The translations under genes were made by a program, and so were the position numbers. From positions 1,570,001 to 1,634,000 of the forward strand of contig OZ029919.1 of NCBI GenBank assembly GCA_964023275.1: a stretch of DNA of 64,000 nt, in the 5' to 3' direction. Position 1 is the stretch's first letter. Each line of letters opens with the position of its first letter. Shown one piece after another: positions 34,016 through 43,998 of this stretch. The notes under the pieces were generated by a model, which worked only from the letters and a program-made list of their open reading frames with translations, did no database searches and had not been told where the DNA came from. Origin of the DNA: Norana najaformis. Taxonomy: Eukaryota; Annelida; Clitellata; Crassiclitellata; Hormogastridae.

Positions 34016-34410
34016 TCATAGCAGTATTCCGTGGTAAAATTTCACAGTAACATTCTGTGGTAATACAACATGGAATTATGTGGTATTGTTCTGTGGTAAT
34101 ATTCAAATAGTATATGGTAATATTCCATGGTTTTATTCTGTGGTAATATTTTATGATAATATCTGATATTTTATGGCAATGTTGCATGGTAATATTCCAT
34201 TGTTAGCCCACTTTTGCCAAAGTCTTTTCCATGGTATTATTTTTTTTTAAATATTCCATGGTTGTACTCCATGGAATTATTCTTTAGTAACATTTAAAAT
34301 TTAACTATTCTGCGGTCAAACGTAATTTAAAATTTAATATATGATGATATTCTGTGTGTGGTAATAAGTCGTATTTTTCCATGGAATCATACATACTCCA
34401 TGGTGATATT
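34016..34410. repeat. Degenerate ~15-bp repeat
   Basis: TATTCTGTGGTAATATTCCA-type units, many variants. Confidence 0.7.
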
Positions 34411-36765
34411 TGTCAGGTCTAATGTTCTGTAACATCATTGAGAGCCTTCAACTGTTGCCTCTTTCTTTTGTAATAAATGTGTAACTTTCTTACCTTACCT
34501 TACATACCTCCGTGCCTGTGATACCAGTTCTGTAGAGTGCACTTTAACAGGTTCTTAAAATGTGCTGTATAAATATTCAGGTACATACTGAGCGTTAAAA
34601 TTCAGTGAAAGTTGATTGGTAGATCGTCTTTTATGAAAGTGATTTGATTAGATTTGATTCAGTTTCTTTAGTTTTTATAGTCCGTCAGATATGTAGCAGT
34701 TACAGCACGCTCATTGTACGCTCACTCAATGTACACTCACACGTACATTGATACTCGCATACAAGCGCACACACATAAAATGTGTGCACATACATTCAGT
34801 GGCATGAAAATAGAGCATGTGCAAGATGCACACTAATGGGCAAGACATGCAAACGGCGCAAACATGTACAGACTATAGCTGTTGCAATCGGATAGCTAAG
34901 TACGCAGTGCTTTTGGGATGGTCTTGGTTGGCGCTATACAAATTTTCCGATGTAATATGTACATATATTGACTTTTAAACTGGCTGAGGCATTGTCAGTA
35001 ATACTGTAAGAACTTTAGTAGTAGAGACGTTGATAAAGTTTCTTGGTCATCTGCTCTTGAAGTGCCCTTGACTTAGAAAGTGGCCTTCAGGAATATTATG
35101 TTTGTGAAAGGATTGTTAAAAGTTGAAGGCCCACATGGTATTAATTTAGGCCTTCATAATGATGAGCATGACCTTGAGCAGGGATCATTATGACCTTGAC
35201 TTAAGGCTTATGCTGCCTTGTAGTAAGCAGAAGTTACTACAAGGTCGTGAAGAGTGACCTTGGAGAAGGTCTGCTTGGCTATAGGATGTTCCGTTTTGGG
35301 AAAGTGTTGAGTAAATTCTGTGTACGATCTGATGTAAACTTTTTGCTTGTCCATGACGCGCATTTACGTTGTAAAGACTACAGCTGAAGATGTAGATACT
35401 GCATTTAAGCTTGACTGTAACCTTCGTCCTGCCTCAGATGTTTGTTATTCTGCACAGCTTTTGTGCATGCATCAGAACACTTATATAGTGTATAGCGCCT
35501 TTAAAACTGTCAGAAGCGACGGTTAAGTGGCTACCTAACTGATCTGAAAACTTGAAATGCAGAGGAAACTGTTTGTGGACTGAATCATGCAAGAAAGAAT
35601 ATACAGGCAATGGACGATGGTTCCAAATGGACCAATGTTCCAAGAGAGTGGAACGATGCATGAGAAGGCACATTGGATTCGATTTTATGTGCTTAAGCGA
35701 GGCACCTGCAGATCTCCACTTAGCGTGGCTCCTGCAGATCTACTGTTGTATTTCGGATACTCCTGGCTGAAATGTTGCTTAAACTGTCGGAAATGTTGCA
35801 TATGATGTTGTCAAAAATGCTGCCTAACTTCCTGCCATGTGGCCTGCTTATTCTATTGTATAATCAACGAATCAAACAATCAAGCAATCAAACAATCATT
35901 TTATCAATGTATCGATTGATTGAAAAAGACTCCCAAGCTGATATATAGGCCGAATGTCCTTTTCCTCAAAAGCTGCTGTGAAATATTAAGTACCTCATAT
36001 TGAAGACTTTCGGAAATGCTGTTGTATTTGGTAAACTTAGTGTTTTTACATGATATGGTGAAATTCTGAGCCGTTTAGCTTACGTTTGCATGTATAGTTT
36101 GTATGTATATCCCGATTTTGAAGCGCACGCTTTAACAAAGGAAAGAATAAATTTCTTCTTTGTGCCCGGAACTACTGAGACGATTTTTGTGATAACGGAG
36201 AGGCGTAGCTAAGATCTTTTCCAACTAATTTGTTCACTCGATATTTTGTGTAAAACTGTCATTCAGCCTAGAATTTTATTGTAAAATTTGTTTGCTTCAG
36301 ACTTATCGTTGATACTAAATTAGTAATTTGCACTATAATTATATTAATTATGTAGGAATTGGTTACATATTTATCTTGCCACTGATCTTGTGCAGTAACC
36401 TATTTCCAATTTCTCTGCTGCGAATTGACGTCATATAATCTAGTTGTCACGTGACGCCCGTAATTTCTGCGTCACCGTTTTATGTGTACGCGTGAGGGTG
36501 CATGCATATTATATATATATATATATTGTTTTATGCCATGATATATATATATGCCTATTATGCATGCTGATTTTTGGTAAATAGGCGAAATTTAATCAGT
36601 GCAACTGTTGACGTGCGTGTCTTTGCCTTTGTATATTAAAATATGTTGCAATACCTCGGATCGAAATATTTTTCCTATCAGATTGTGTTGTTTCGTGTCT
36701 TCATTAGCCTATGCAGCAGTAATTTTCCGTGAATTGAGACAGCGTTGTTAGTTTTAAACTAAATA
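34411..36765. other. AT-rich, no gene recognised
   Basis: Contains (CTTAC)n near 34490, CACA-rich 34735-34800, a forward 3' module TTGGCGCTATACAAATT at 34929, a minus-strand LINE-like remnant with CTTATATAGTG...GCGCC near 35480, and (TA)n at 36509-36555. Frames here are short and lack domains. Confidence 0.4.
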
Positions 36766-36770
36766 CCAAA

Positions 36771-36876
36771 CCCCTTTTGCCTATCGATTTGGTTTTGACT
36801 GAGCGTCTGTGAATAAGCTGGTTCCCGTGGCGTGGCTTTCGTAGAACTGTAGAAATCTCGAGATTACGATTACGAA
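36771..36876 (+). mobile_element. ATTACG-tail LINE, short 3' end
   Basis: TTTTGCCTATCGATTTGGTT, TGAGCGTCTGTGAATAAGCT, ACTGTAGAAATCTCG, ATTACGATTACGA. Immediately followed by another LINE. Confidence 0.8.
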
Positions 36877-36892
36877 TACACAAACGCTACGG

Positions 36893-37269
36893 CTAACCAC
36901 AATGCTTGAAATCAGTCCTTATTCCCCAGACTTACCAACTTATCTTTATCCTGCGAGGACATCTGGTTGTCTTTCTCTGGTCATACCTTGGGCTAGAACT
37001 GTTCTGAGTAAACGGGCTTTTTCGGTTGCTGCACGAAAATTCTGGAACTCTCTCCCTGTGTATGTTCGTTCTGCTCAGTCGCTTCTGTCATTTCGTTCTC
37101 AACTTAAAACTTACCTGTTTCAAATTGCTTATCCACCGTAGGCTGCCTCTTTGTCGTGCGGACTGACCTTCTGGATATCGACCTGATTGTGGCTTGGTTT
37201 TGGTGTGCCATCGGTTGATGCCTTGTGCATTAGACACCGGCGCATTAGAAGTAGCTAATTATTATTATA
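36893..37269 (+). mobile_element. CR1/L2-type LINE, 5'-truncated 3' end
   Basis: Encodes the last ~75 residues of the ORF (VLSKRAFSVAARKFWNSLP, SAQSLLSFRSQLKTYLFQI) to a stop at 37139-37141, then a 3'UTR with CCATCGGTTGATGCCTTGTG and CGCATTAGAAGTAGC and an (ATT)n tail. Sister of the copy at 52330-52835. Confidence 0.88.
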
Positions 37270-37434
37270 CGTAAATCTCGCTAATAATTGACTGAATCAT
37301 TGCCATTAGCACTGACTGTGCCTCATATTTTCTTTCTTCTAGCATATGCCACATCAGGGAAGATAGTCACGGTATGAAGTATCCGGTAAATGCGCTACAT
37401 ATTCAAAACGCCGTCAATATGGGACTGTGTAAAA
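37270..37434. other. Unassigned sequence upstream of the THAP exon
   Basis: Non-repetitive; could hold the 5' flank of the THAP candidate. Confidence 0.3.
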
Positions 37435-37440
37435 ATGGCT

Positions 37441-37455
37441 GCTATAGGTGGCGCC
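37441..37455 (+). promoter_or_regulatory. CTCF-like core motif (12/15) upstream of the THAP exon
   Basis: GCTATAGGTGGCGCC; the AGGTGGCGCC core is intact, three 5' positions differ. It overlaps a small upstream ORF and faces the opposite-strand site at 38091. Confidence 0.3.
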
Positions 37456-37539
37456 AGAGTGCATGCACTTGCGGTAAAGTCGTGTGCATTGATGTTGGTG
37501 TATTTATGTGAAGGTGATCGAAAATATGTCTAATTAAAA

Positions 37540-37643
37540 ATGCCTACGTCTTGTTGCGTAACGAAATGCAAAGGAAAACGAGGTCACAAGTTTCCTAAAC
37601 ACAACCGTTCATGTAGAAAGCAGTGGATTGCTGCTTATAAAAG
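37540..37643 (+). CDS. Partial THAP zinc-finger domain, possible first coding exon
   Basis: ATG in AAAAATGCC context opens 35 codons, MPTSCCVTKC... then FP at residues 18-19 and W29, with TAYKR-like end (AAYKR). This is the N-terminal half of a THAP C2CH DNA-binding domain (Cys5-x4-Cys10, FP, conserved Trp). The frame stops at TGA, but AAAAG|GTGACA at 37643/37644 is a plausible donor, so the second Cys-His pair would lie in a later exon; I did not find it in the next kilobase. A 32-codon upstream ORF (37435-37533) precedes it. It could be a host THAP gene start, a P-element-type transposase relic, or a chance fragment. Confidence 0.45.
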
Positions 37644-37765
37644 GTGACATATGACATGTTACTGCTATGTGTGTGGTGTGCGATTTTCATTTCACGGATT
37701 TCACGAGTTACGGTAAGTTAATTTAAGCTATGTTTACATTTTAAAGGTAATTCGCAGGCTAAAGT

Positions 37766-37905
37766 AATAATCGTAATAGTAAACTCCAAATTTCGAAAGC
37801 ACTGTTTAAAAGCTAAGCGCAGGACACCAGCTTATTCACGAGCGCTGCGTCAAATCGGTGGAACCAAGTCCTGTTGCCAGGAGACCAGAGAGAAACGGGG
37901 AAAGG
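37766..37905 (-). mobile_element. Old ATTACG-type LINE 3' end, variant subfamily
   Basis: ATAATCGTAATAGTAAACTC, AAAAGCTAAGCGCAGGACAC CAGCTTATTCACGAGCGCTG; the same variant occurs at 62640. Confidence 0.6.
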
Positions 37906-38457
37906 AACTGCTAGTGTTGGGATGATGGCGCCATATAAATTGCTGCATCCCTTTAATTTTGGATTCAGCATGTTGTTTTCAGTATAAGTGCCAAGTTTCA
38001 TGTTTTTACACATTTGTTGAACAATTCACTGCTTTTTTGGACCTTATCCACCTCACTACAACAGCGGCTGTTTAAACCTAGTCGCATACTGGCGCCACCT
38101 AGCGAAACTATATGGAACTGCTCATATCTTTTAAACTTTCCAAACATTCCGTGCAAAAAGAAATGCCTAAACGCGTGTAATCGATTAGAATTCGGCATAA
38201 CTGCATGACCTGAAGTGTTTTAATGCTTTTGCTAAACGCGATTTAAGGTTCTATCAGTTACGAAGTTGTTGCAACATGGAAACATGGAGGCGAAACTATG
38301 TCCACCGATTCAGAGCCGTTTAGTTTCCGCCAACAATGTTTCACATGGTTAAGAAATCTAAACGCCTCTGCGTTTCCTACCACGCAAGGTTATTGGCCTA
38401 CTCGATGGTAATATTCATTTGGTCGCTTATAAAATAGTGGTCTCCCATAACCCTCAG
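37906..38457. other. Unique sequence with two 3' modules and a CTCF-like site
   Basis: GGCGCCATATAAATTGCTG at 37928; no continuation of the THAP domain found in any + frame. Confidence 0.35.
38091..38105 (-). promoter_or_regulatory. CTCF-like core motif (13/15)
   Basis: Minus strand TCGCTAGGTGGCGCC. With the + strand site at 37441 it makes a convergent pair 650 bp apart flanking the THAP exon. Confidence 0.35.
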
Positions 38458-38850
38458 TTGAGACGTAGGGAAGGCGCTCATTTCCTTTACTTTTTCTTCC
38501 TCTTCCCCTTATCTTTCTTCTCGCTTCAATTTCAAACATCATCCACCGTAGCCGTCCGACTGTTTGAGTGCCTGACTCCTGGATCTTGACCTGGAACCGA
38601 ACCCTTTTGCCTATCGATTTTGTTTTGACTGAGCGCCTGTGAATAAGCTGGCTCCCGCGACTTAGCTTTTGTTGAGCGCTGTAGAAATCTCGAGATTACG
38701 ATTACTTTAGGCCCTTGAGCCGGCAGTGGACGAATCCCAATGTCCTGGACACGGGGCCAGCGCATCGCAGGACTTACCGTTTACTCCCAGCTTACGCCGG
38801 TACCAAATTATACTGCTTGGTGACAGAGGCACGGTGTGCACAAACAACTT
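38458..38850 (-). mobile_element. SINE-C, split by a LINE insertion
   Basis: 38458-38488 is the reverse of the SINE-C 3' end (TTGAGACGTAGGGAAGGCGC, TCATTTCCTTT) and 38706-38850 continues it (TTTAGGCCCTTGAGCCGGCA, TCCTGGACACGGGGCC, GGCACGGTGTGCACAAACAA). The break is in the A-run seen intact at 10860. Confidence 0.85.
38489..38705 (+). mobile_element. ATTACG-tail LINE 3' end nested in SINE-C
   Basis: CTTCCTCTTCCCCTTATC, CATCATCCACCGTAGCCGTC, TTGACCTGGAACCGAACCC, TATCGATTTTGTTTTGACTG, GAGCGCTGTAGAAATCTCG, ATTACGATTAC. 217 bp. Confidence 0.88.
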
Positions 38851-39113
38851 CTCTTTGACGCCCTGTAGACACCGTTCTCTTTGACGCCCTTTAGACACCG
38901 TTCTCTTTGACGCCCTTTAGACACCGTTCTCTTTGACGCCCTTTAGACACCGTTCTCTTTGACGCCCTTTAGACACCGTTCTCTTTGACGCCCTTTAGAC
39001 ACCGTTCTCTTTGACGCCCTTTAGACACCGTTCTCTTTGACGCCCTTTAGACACCGTTCTCTTTGACGCCCTTTAGACACCGTTCTCTTTGACGCCCTTT
39101 AGACCTCATTAAT
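38849..39113. repeat. 26-bp tandem repeat, ~10 units
   Basis: Units contain TTCTCTTTGACGCCCTTTAG; the first has CTGTAG, the rest are identical. It begins exactly inside the SINE-C body after CAAACAACTT. Confidence 0.95.
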
Positions 39114-39840
39114 ATGGGTTACGCAGGTTAAGCGAGAAATTGACGAACGCGTGCAAACCCGAAGACGGAACGCAGATGGAGAAACGTTTTGCTGACCACA
39201 GAAATGGTTCGTTCTCTGCTTTGTCCTCTTTCTCCACCGTCCCTTCCCGTTCATCGTTTTATTGCACAGGCAGTTCGGGGGGGGGGGGGGCAACGCCTCA
39301 TATGTTCATCGCATCTGAGTTGAGAGCAGGCATGGCCGCAGCGCCCATCCCGGAACCACCCTCGTGCACCTGCTCTGCTCTTTGCACTCGCTGACTACAC
39401 TCGGCGGAGGGCACGACCTTCATGCCCCGTGGTGCTACTCCTTGCTTGTATTCTCTGCGGAGCTGTTAGTTAATTGATGACGTTGGTGCTCAAACATGCT
39501 TAGAGTGGACTTAATTATCGGGACTTGACCCCACTGGAGTATAAAATATTTATCTTTCTTAAATGGGATTAATTGGTGCAGCTTATGCGCACAAAGGCAG
39601 AGAAAACAATCGCTTCTTTTAAAATATAGCCATCGGTCAATGTTATCAATGTTTCAGTAGCGATGCTAACAGCTTGTTGGCTAGTGACAAGCACCCGCTT
39701 TACAATGGGGGCTTTACAGTGGGGCTTTACGATGGGGGCTTTACAATGGGGGATGGCATACGGGATTACGCTGGAGCGAGAACGCAACTGCCGCCATCTG
39801 GCGATTAACTATGCCAGACATCACGTGTTCCATTATTCAC
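39114..39840. other. Mostly unique sequence, no gene
   Basis: A run of 14 G at 39277-39290 and three TTTACAATGGGGGC-like units at 39698-39745. Confidence 0.4.
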
Positions 39841-39925
39841 AACGATTTTCTCACAGACTGAATAAGCTGGTTCCCCGTTACTTAGCGGCTTTCGGCGCTG
39901 TATAAATCTCGAGCTTACTCTTACA
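39841..39925 (+). mobile_element. ATTACG-tail LINE, last ~80 bp
   Basis: GACTGAATAAGCTGGTTCCC, TTCGGCGCTGTATAAATCTC, then a decayed tail. Confidence 0.65.
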
Positions 39926-39984
39926 AATAACTAATTACAGCTGAGCTCGTTACGGGGCGCAAGTGGACCGGAAATCTGGAAATG

Positions 39985-40075
39985 AATTACTGCCTTTGCA
40001 AGGATTTGAATCCCCGACCTTCCTACTGGCAGTCCAGCTTGCCAACCGCTAGACCATCGCCCACACCCCTAAACG
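39985..40075 (-). mobile_element. tRNA-derived SINE head (SINE-B type)
   Basis: Minus strand GCGATGGTCTAGCGGTTGGC (A box) and GGTCGGGGATTCAAATCC (B box). Confidence 0.65.
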
Positions 40076-40267
40076 ATGACTTTACCTAATAATTACACGA
40101 GGCTTTTGTCCATTCTGATTTCAGCCAGTTTTAAGAGATGTTTAAGATTTGTTCAGTCGGTTTTGCAAACAAGAGTTGGACACAAAAGACAGATCCACTG
40201 TTTCTGGTTATAGCCCCTCTAAGTTCATTAAGGCCAATGGGGGCTAGTACATGGCTTAAGTTTGGGT

Positions 40268-40396
40268 TATCGTAATCGCAGTCGTAATTCTGAGATTTCT
40301 ACAGCGCCCAACGAAAGCCACGTCACTGGGACCAGCTTCTTCACAGGCGCTCAGTCAAAACAAAATCGATAGGCAAAATCGATAGGTGGATAACGT
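40268..40396 (-). mobile_element. ATTACG-tail LINE, 3' end
   Basis: TATCGTAATCGCAGTCGTAA, GATTTCTACAGCGCCC, TTCACAGGCGCTCAGTCAAA, AAAATCGATAGGC (last part duplicated). Confidence 0.8.
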
Positions 40397-40506
40397 TTGA
40401 GATTGGAGTTACAGTTTGGTTAAAGTCCATGACAATTCTGACTTGATTATAATAGTTTACTAGCACGTAGAAATAAATTGTTAATAATTAATAAATAAAT
40501 AAATCG

Positions 40507-40548
40507 AGGCAATCCTCGGCTCGAGCACTGTTCAAGACAAGACAAGAA
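40507..40548 (+). mobile_element. 3' tip of the endonuclease/RT LINE seen at 46.6-47.1 kb
   Basis: GCAATCCTCGGCTCGAGCAC followed by AAGACAAGACAAG, as at the 3' end of that LINE. Confidence 0.5.
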
Positions 40549-40737
40549 ATAACGAGCAAGCAGTTAATTGGCCAACTCCGGATTCGAATTCTCGGCGCTG
40601 CGTAAACTAGAAGTGAATGGGTCACTTGTGATTTAGAGTAGGTTTCGAATCCGAAAACGAATTATGTTTCGATGGCGTTTCAAAACGAAGACACCAGCAG
40701 TTCGTGCAACACCAAACTCATTGTTCATCCTCATCAT

Positions 40738-41321
40738 ACCCATCTTATTCTCCTCCTCATCATCCTCATCTACGTCCTCTCATTCTTTTAATCTAGCCCC
40801 TAGATGGTTCCTTTTATTTTTCCTTTTCTCTTCTGATTCCTCGATCTTCTTTTCATCTCGTTTTTCTTTCCTTCCTCGTCCACCTCCTCCCCATCTTCTC
40901 ATCCTCTGCTGCTTCTCTTTCTCTCCTTCTTCTTCTTATTCCTCATCCTCTTCTTTCTCCTCATTTTTCTCCTCTTTCTGTTACTCGTCCTCTCCCTCCT
41001 CTTCTTCCTACTCCTTTTCCTCCTATTCTGCCTCCTCCTCTTCTTCTTGTTCCTCTTCCTCTTCTTCCACCTCTTCTTCCTCTTCCTCCTCTTTCTCTTC
41101 CTCCTCTCCTGCCTCCTCCTCCTCTTCCTTCTTTTCCTCTTCCTCTCCTTCCACCTCTTCTTCCTCTTCCTCCTCCTCCTCTCCTGCCTCCTCCTCCTCT
41201 TCCTTCTTTTCCTCTTCCTCTCCTTCCACCTCTTCTTCCTCTTTCTCCTCTTTCTCTTCCTCTTCTTCCTTCTGTTCATCTTCCTCTCCTTCCATCTCTC
41301 TTCCTCTTTTCTTCCTCTTGC
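40738..41321. repeat. (TCC)/(TTC)n polypyrimidine block, ~580 bp
   Basis: Almost pure pyrimidine on + (purine on the receptor's strand), directly abutting the receptor stop codon, so it would be its 3'UTR. Two near-identical ~110-bp segments (about 41090-41150 and 41170-41235) show internal duplication. Frames across it are artefacts. Confidence 0.9.
40813..40818 (-). promoter_or_regulatory. Candidate poly(A) signal of the H3-like receptor gene
   Basis: AATAAA on the minus strand about 500 nt after the receptor stop codon, inside the polypurine block. It is the first clear hexamer I found downstream; use is inferred. Confidence 0.35.
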
Positions 41322-42488
41322 TCAAGTGTTGGCAGTGGACCTGGCCAGTGTTCGTCGCTCATGATACGACTGGATGTGTATTTTGGGATGCTTCGACAGA
41401 CGACAGAGAATGCGCAGGAAGGCGACGCGAAAACGCTGCTGCAGGAACGGATACAGAATTGGGTTGATGGTCGAATTCATCCAGAGAAGCCAAAAGACGA
41501 CTTCCGAAGCCGATTCCGGAATACAGAAGCTGCAGACGGGGTTGACGAAGGCGCACACCTCAAACGGCGCCCACGTGATGAGAAAGACCAAGATCAAGAT
41601 GGCCAATGAGCGCGCGCTCTTCTTGTCACGTGCCAGCAACGACTTGGCCTTCAGGGTGTTCTGGTTGTCTGGTTCGGTCGCCGGCGAACACACCAGGCCG
41701 CGGGATCGACTCCGGATGTTGACGTAGATAAGTATGTTGATCGTCGCGACGGTAAGAAACGGTAAGACAAACTCCACGACGGAGCTGGCGATAAGGTACG
41801 CCACCCGATCGTAGAATTCCACGTAGCACTTGTGTTCTGGTACGGCCTGACGACCGGTGATCTGCGACCAGAACAGTACCGTCGGCCCGTACCACAGCGT
41901 ACCGGCCAGCCATGGTACGGTCATAAGGGCGACGGCACGACGGGTGTTGACGAGCAGACGGTACTCGATGGCCCTCGCTACGCTCCAGTAGCGATCAAGG
42001 CTGATCAAGGCCATGTTCCAGGCGGACGCGAGCGGCACAACGTAGTCAAGGAAGGTGAAGATGAGACACCCGACGCGGGTCAGTTGCCAACATCCGCGGA
42101 CGATGTACGGGGTGTAGACGGCGACAAGGAGTCCTACGATCAGATCCGAGATAGCGAGGTTGAGGATGAAGTAGTTGCCGAAAGAACGCAGCTTCCTGTC
42201 CGTGGCGAAAGAAGCGATAACAAGAGCGTTTCCGGCGATCGTTGCCAAGGCGACGAGACCGATGACGAAGGAGAGAAGGATTGAGCCGAGAAGGGAGTAG
42301 CGTTGGAGGCCCTCGCAGACGGAAGCGTCGTTCAGGAGGAGGGTTGCTGTTGGGTGGCCGTCTCCTCCGTGGACGCGGGTGGACACGTGGGCGTCAAGGA
42401 TGTTGTCGAGACACTTGGAAAGGTCGGATGTCGAGTTGAGTAGGTCGCTGAGGAGTGGCAAGTCGATTCCAAGCGTTGAGTTTCTCAT
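41322..42488 (-). CDS. HRH3-like: Histamine H3-type class A GPCR, 388 aa, uninterrupted
   Basis: Seven-transmembrane amine receptor at the plasma membrane. TMs at about 66-94, 103-128, 137-169, 183-206, 229-256, 291-315 and 328-350. Key residues: N87 (1.50), D115 (2.50), C141 (3.25) paired with C221 in loop 2, D148 (3.32, amine binding), DRY 165-167, E239 (5.46, the histamine-contacting Glu typical of H3/H4), TWAP 305-308, NPILY 342-346, Cys362 as palmitoylation candidate. FWLLWMNS in TM7 and PEHKCYVEF in loop 2 resemble H3 receptors. Sequons at N3 and N18. Loop 3 is short (about 34 residues) against the long loop of human H3. ATG at 42488 is chosen (CCAACCATGA context, A at -3); the frame stays open upstream to about 42573 but without another ATG. 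Muscarinic-like or another aminergic subtype is less likely because of Glu5.46. Confidence 0.92.
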   Translation of the reverse strand: MRNSTLGIDLPLLSDLLNSTSDLSKCLDNILDAHVSTRVHGGDGHPTATLLLNDASVCEGLQRYSLLGSILLSFVIGLVALATIAGNALVIASFATDRKLRSFGNYFILNLAISDLIVGLLVAVYTPYIVRGCWQLTRVGCLIFTFLDYVVPLASAWNMALISLDRYWSVARAIEYRLLVNTRRAVALMTVPWLAGTLWYGPTVLFWSQITGRQAVPEHKCYVEFYDRVAYLIASSVVEFVLPFLTVATINILIYVNIRSRSRGLVCSPATEPDNQNTLKAKSLLARDKKSARSLAILILVFLITWAPFEVCAFVNPVCSFCIPESASEVVFWLLWMNSTINPILYPFLQQRFRVAFLRILCRLSKHPKIHIQSYHERRTLARSTANT

Positions 42489-43515
42489 GGTTGGAACTGC
42501 CTTCAAAGAGGTTGACTGATCGTGATGCTGTTCACTGCCGAAAGATGATGACTGAGGAAAATTGATGAGACTCTAGAGATTTGGTTGGTCGGCTCTATCC
42601 GCTACTCTTAGCTTCAAGGACAGCTCAGAGTTACTTGGGTCGATGTGTCCTATTTCTCATAAAGAGCTCGATAATGTTAGTCCTACTTTCACAACAACTT
42701 ATGTGCTGAAGAGCTTAGTAAAGTTACTATTTTAACAGTAGCTTTGATTGGGTAGGATGGTAACTTATGCTCAACAGCGCGGAAAAGTGTACTGTTTTCA
42801 TAGCGGCTTGTATTCAACCAGTTACTATCTCCAAAGTAATATCGGTTTCATTTATCTTCTCTGCAGTTTTTTTCAAATACGCTTCAGTTCATATTACTTA
42901 AAGTTTCAAAAGTAAATTTCCGAGTTTATCGGGCATTTTTCCTATACTTCGAAAACTTTCTTCCCAACATTGTTCCAAGCTTTCAATTTGGTCGTTGATA
43001 GAAAAATATATCGTTTCCAGCTTTAAATCAGTTTACTATCATCAAGTTTCTCCTCATATTTAAAGTTTTCTCAGCGCTCAGAAGTTAGTCTTGGACACAA
43101 TCTTGCAACTAGACGAACATACAAGAGTTGTCGATGACGAAGCAATTATTCCAACGCAATATAAACAACAACGTTCGCGGCACGGATGCAGTGGCGAATT
43201 GGCGTAACAGCGGCTGTTCTGTTGACCGCTGCCATTCCACCGGGTCCACCGGGTTCTTGGTTACTCCCACACAGTGTCGTTCACACTGAAATAGAAAGAA
43301 CATACGTACTATTAATGCCGATTCAGGAAAGGGATGGGGAGGACGGATAGGGGCGGTGCCTCGGATAACCTGGACGTCTATTGGCCAGCGTATTAAGTGA
43401 CGTCAGAATGAGCGCCGGGCGACGACAGCAGACGAACAGATGCAACAATTACGAGGAAAAACAAATGCACAGATCATCATCAGCGGAGAGACAGCCATAA
43501 TCAATGCACCCACTA
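42489..43515. other. 5' flank of the receptor gene, no other feature
   Basis: AT-rich unique sequence; promoter or 5' exons of the minus-strand receptor would be here, but I see no decisive signal. Confidence 0.35.
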
Positions 43516-43519
43516 ATTC

Positions 43520-43610
43520 CTCTCCGAACTCAGCCACTTCCTTCCGCTGGGTGGTGCCAGGCCCAAGCCTGGATAAAGGGGAGGGCTAAGCTAATCATCT
43601 TTATTATGAC
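43520..43610 (-). mobile_element. SINE-D copy
   Basis: TCCGAACTCAGCCACTTCC, GGTGGTGCCAGGCCCAAGCC TGGATAAAGG, reverse of the core at 16070-16125. Confidence 0.55.
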
Positions 43611-43888
43611 AGAGCGTCATTGAACAGAAACTACCCTACGAAGTCCTCTCCTATGCTTGTCTTGGCCAGCCTATAGACTCATGCACGAGCAGACCCACCC
43701 AGCCGCACGGAGAACCGATGGAAGGAAGGGCAGAAGCACGGACAGAAAGAAGGAGAGAGGGAGGGTAGAACGGACGGGCGGAGGAGAGAAACAAACCAGT
43801 GAACATACACACAAGCAGACGAATAGACACAAGGACGGAGGGCCCGCACAATGTGGTCACAGTTTCCGAAATTATGTGCATAATTAAG
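43611..43888. other. No recognisable feature
   Basis: Purine-rich GACGGA-type stretch at 43720-43790. Confidence 0.35.
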
Positions 43889-43998
43889 CTAATCGTAATC
43901 GTAATCGTAACCTTTAGATTTCTACAGCGCCCAAAGAAAGCTGCGTCGAAGGAACCAGCTTATTTATAGGCGTTCAGTGAAAATGAAATCGATAGGCA
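43889..43998 (-). mobile_element. ATTACG-tail LINE 3' end
   Basis: AATCGTAATCGTAATCGTAA tail, ATTTCTACAGCGCCC, ATTTATAGGCGTTCAGTG, AAATCGATAGGCAG, leading straight into a GAGA-rich tract. Confidence 0.8.

Noticed and set aside
40664-41467. 267-codon Ser-rich + frame
   Set aside because: Antisense to the receptor and the polypyrimidine tract.
42489-42506. Receptor start at 42506
   Set aside because: That codon is TTG; the first ATG is at 42488.
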